7,973 nt of DNA, from assembly GCA_030523385.1 (NCBI GenBank), contig JAUNIV010000093.1, forward strand, positions 1 to 7,973, read 5' to 3'. A program made the translations under genes and the position numbers. Below the pieces are notes generated by a model. The model did not search any database and was not told the DNA's origin. It was given only the letters and a program-made list of their open reading frames with translations. This document shows positions 7,141-7,973 of this stretch, piece after piece (position 1 is the stretch's first letter; every line of letters starts with the position of its first letter). The stretch is from Bacteroidales bacterium. Lineage in GTDB: Bacteria; Bacteroidota; Bacteroidia; Bacteroidales; Bacteroidaceae.

Positions 7141-7159
7141 ATAAAATATGATTATCTAA

Positions 7160-7549
7160 TTAAACTCTTCTTCTCTTCGGAGGACGGCAACCGTTATGCG
7201 GAAGCGGAGTTACATCGATAATTTCGGTAACTTCGATACCAGCTCCATGTACAGTTCTGATAGCAGACTCACGTCCGTTTCCAGGACCTTTCACGTATGC
7301 TTTCACCTTTCTCAGACCAAGATCGAACGCTACCTTAGCACAATCTTGTGCAGCCATTTGGGCTGCATAAGGAGTGTTCTTCTTAGAACCTCTAAATCCC
7401 ATCTTACCTGCTGAAGACCATGAGATAATCTGACCTTCACTATTTGCTAAAGATACAATGATGTTGTTGAAAGAAGAATGAACATGCAACTGTCCATTAG
7501 CATCAACCTTCACATTTCTCTTCTTAGCTGCGACTGTTTTTTTTGCCAT
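7160..7549 (-). CDS. rpsK: 30S ribosomal protein S11
   Basis: Small-subunit platform protein S11, 129 residues, the normal length. It carries the family signatures HVHSSFNNIIVS (22-33), SSAGKMGFRGSKKNTPYAAQ (45-64) and KAYVKGPGNGRESAIR (83-98), and the universal basic C-terminus PHNGCRPPKRRRV (117-129). The extra basic N-terminus (MAKKTVAAKKR) is usual. It starts 11 bases after the rpsM stop, without a clear Shine-Dalgarno site, and is followed by the long gap before rpsD. Confidence 0.99.
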   Translation of the reverse strand: MAKKTVAAKKRNVKVDANGQLHVHSSFNNIIVSLANSEGQIISWSSAGKMGFRGSKKNTPYAAQMAAQDCAKVAFDLGLRKVKAYVKGPGNGRESAIRTVHGAGIEVTEIIDVTPLPHNGCRPPKRRRV

Positions 7550-7560
7550 ATCAACAATTA

Positions 7561-7941
7561 TTATTTAGTAGCTTTTTTCTTATTTGCAACTGTTTTCTTT
7601 CTTCCCTTGCGTGTGCGGGCATTATTCTTTGTGCTTTGGCCTCGTACAGGCAAACCAATACGATGGCGCACACCACGATAACAACCAATGTCCATTAATC
7701 GCTTAATGTTCAATTGTACTTCTGAACGAAGATCACCTTCCACCTTATATTCAGCACCGATAATCTCGCGGATTTTGGCAGCCTGATCGTCTGTCCAGTC
7801 TTTAACTTTCACATCTCTGTCAACACCTGCCTTATCCAGGATCTTTGCTGAACTGCTGCGTCCAATACCATATACGTAGGTCAACGCAATCTCGCCTCTC
7901 TTATTCTGAGGCAAATCTACACCAACTATTCTTATAGCCAT
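7561..7941 (-). CDS. rpsM: 30S ribosomal protein S13
   Basis: Small-subunit head protein S13, 126 residues, complete. It contacts the P-site tRNA and the L5 bridge. Visible signatures are RIVGVDLPQNKR near the start, YVYGIGRSSSAKIL (22-35), the helical region DDQAAKIREII (51-61), and the C-terminal YRGVRHRIGLPVRGQSTKNN (88-107) with the lysine/arginine-rich tail that reaches the tRNA. It is the first gene of the alpha-operon block seen here. In related genomes infA and rpmJ lie just upstream, which would be beyond the window edge. Confidence 0.99.
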   Translation of the reverse strand: MAIRIVGVDLPQNKRGEIALTYVYGIGRSSSAKILDKAGVDRDVKVKDWTDDQAAKIREIIGAEYKVEGDLRSEVQLNIKRLMDIGCYRGVRHRIGLPVRGQSTKNNARTRKGRKKTVANKKKATK

Positions 7942-7961
7942 ATACTAAATTATTTTTTTTG

Positions 7962-7969
7962 CAAAAATA
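7962..7969 (-). promoter_or_regulatory. Possible -7 box just upstream of rpsM
   Basis: On the minus strand TATTTTTG (7969-7962) fits TAnnTTTG about 20 bases before the rpsM ATG. The region is almost pure A and T, the expected -33 element lies beyond the window end, and rpsM usually continues an upstream ribosomal operon. The match may be chance, so this is a weak call. Confidence 0.2.
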
Positions 7970-7973
7970 ATAA

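Noticed and set aside
7950..7970. TTATTTTT / AAAAATAA inverted repeat before rpsM as a terminator
   Set aside because: The stem is all A-T apart from its GC-containing loop and would be unstable. The AT-rich leader composition explains it.

Overview
The window looks like a chromosomal segment from a Bacteroidales bacterium, most likely Bacteroides or a close relative. Three things point there. The gene order rpsM-rpsK-rpsD-rpoA-rplQ has diverged flanks. Promoter-like sites match the Bacteroidetes -7 consensus TAnnTTTG. Most starts lack a strong Shine-Dalgarno sequence. The encoded proteins also have a Bacteroides character: a large secreted metalloprotease of the DUF5117/DUF4953 type and an L17 with a low-complexity tail. 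Genus is inferred from these features only.

Layout. Bases 68-2203 (+) hold a probable two-gene operon behind a TATCTTTG promoter. The first gene is a TIGR01212-family radical SAM protein (YhcC/YtqA type); 18 bases later comes a flavodiiron protein (FprA type), an O2/NO reductase of anaerobes. A strong hairpin terminator at 2228-2270 separates this operon from a convergent gene. Bases 2271-4706 (-) encode an 811-residue exported zinc metalloprotease with HEVGHTLGLRH. Bases 4707-4943 are intergenic. They hold the protease promoter, a pair of 19-base inverted repeats that bracket that promoter, and the terminator of the ribosomal operon. Bases 4944-7941 (-) are the distal alpha operon: S13, S11, S4, RNA polymerase alpha subunit and L17, which finish in a perfect 15-bp terminator hairpin.

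The housekeeping genes look intact, and I see no mobile element, tRNA, rRNA or CRISPR array. Two non-coding structures deserve attention. One is the imperfect inverted repeat (4723-4741 and 4826-4844) enclosing the protease promoter, which could be an invertible promoter or a paired operator. The other is the 114-base gap before rpsD. It folds on paper into a long stem enclosing a hairpin whose loop can pair with the AGGAA in front of the rpsD start, the layout expected of an S4 autoregulatory leader.

Functional picture. The alpha operon supplies 30S and 50S proteins and the polymerase alpha subunit, probably balanced by S4 feedback. The left operon pairs an Fe-S enzyme of probable tRNA-modification type with an oxygen or NO scavenger. 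The protease is likely periplasmic or outer-membrane associated, with unknown substrate.
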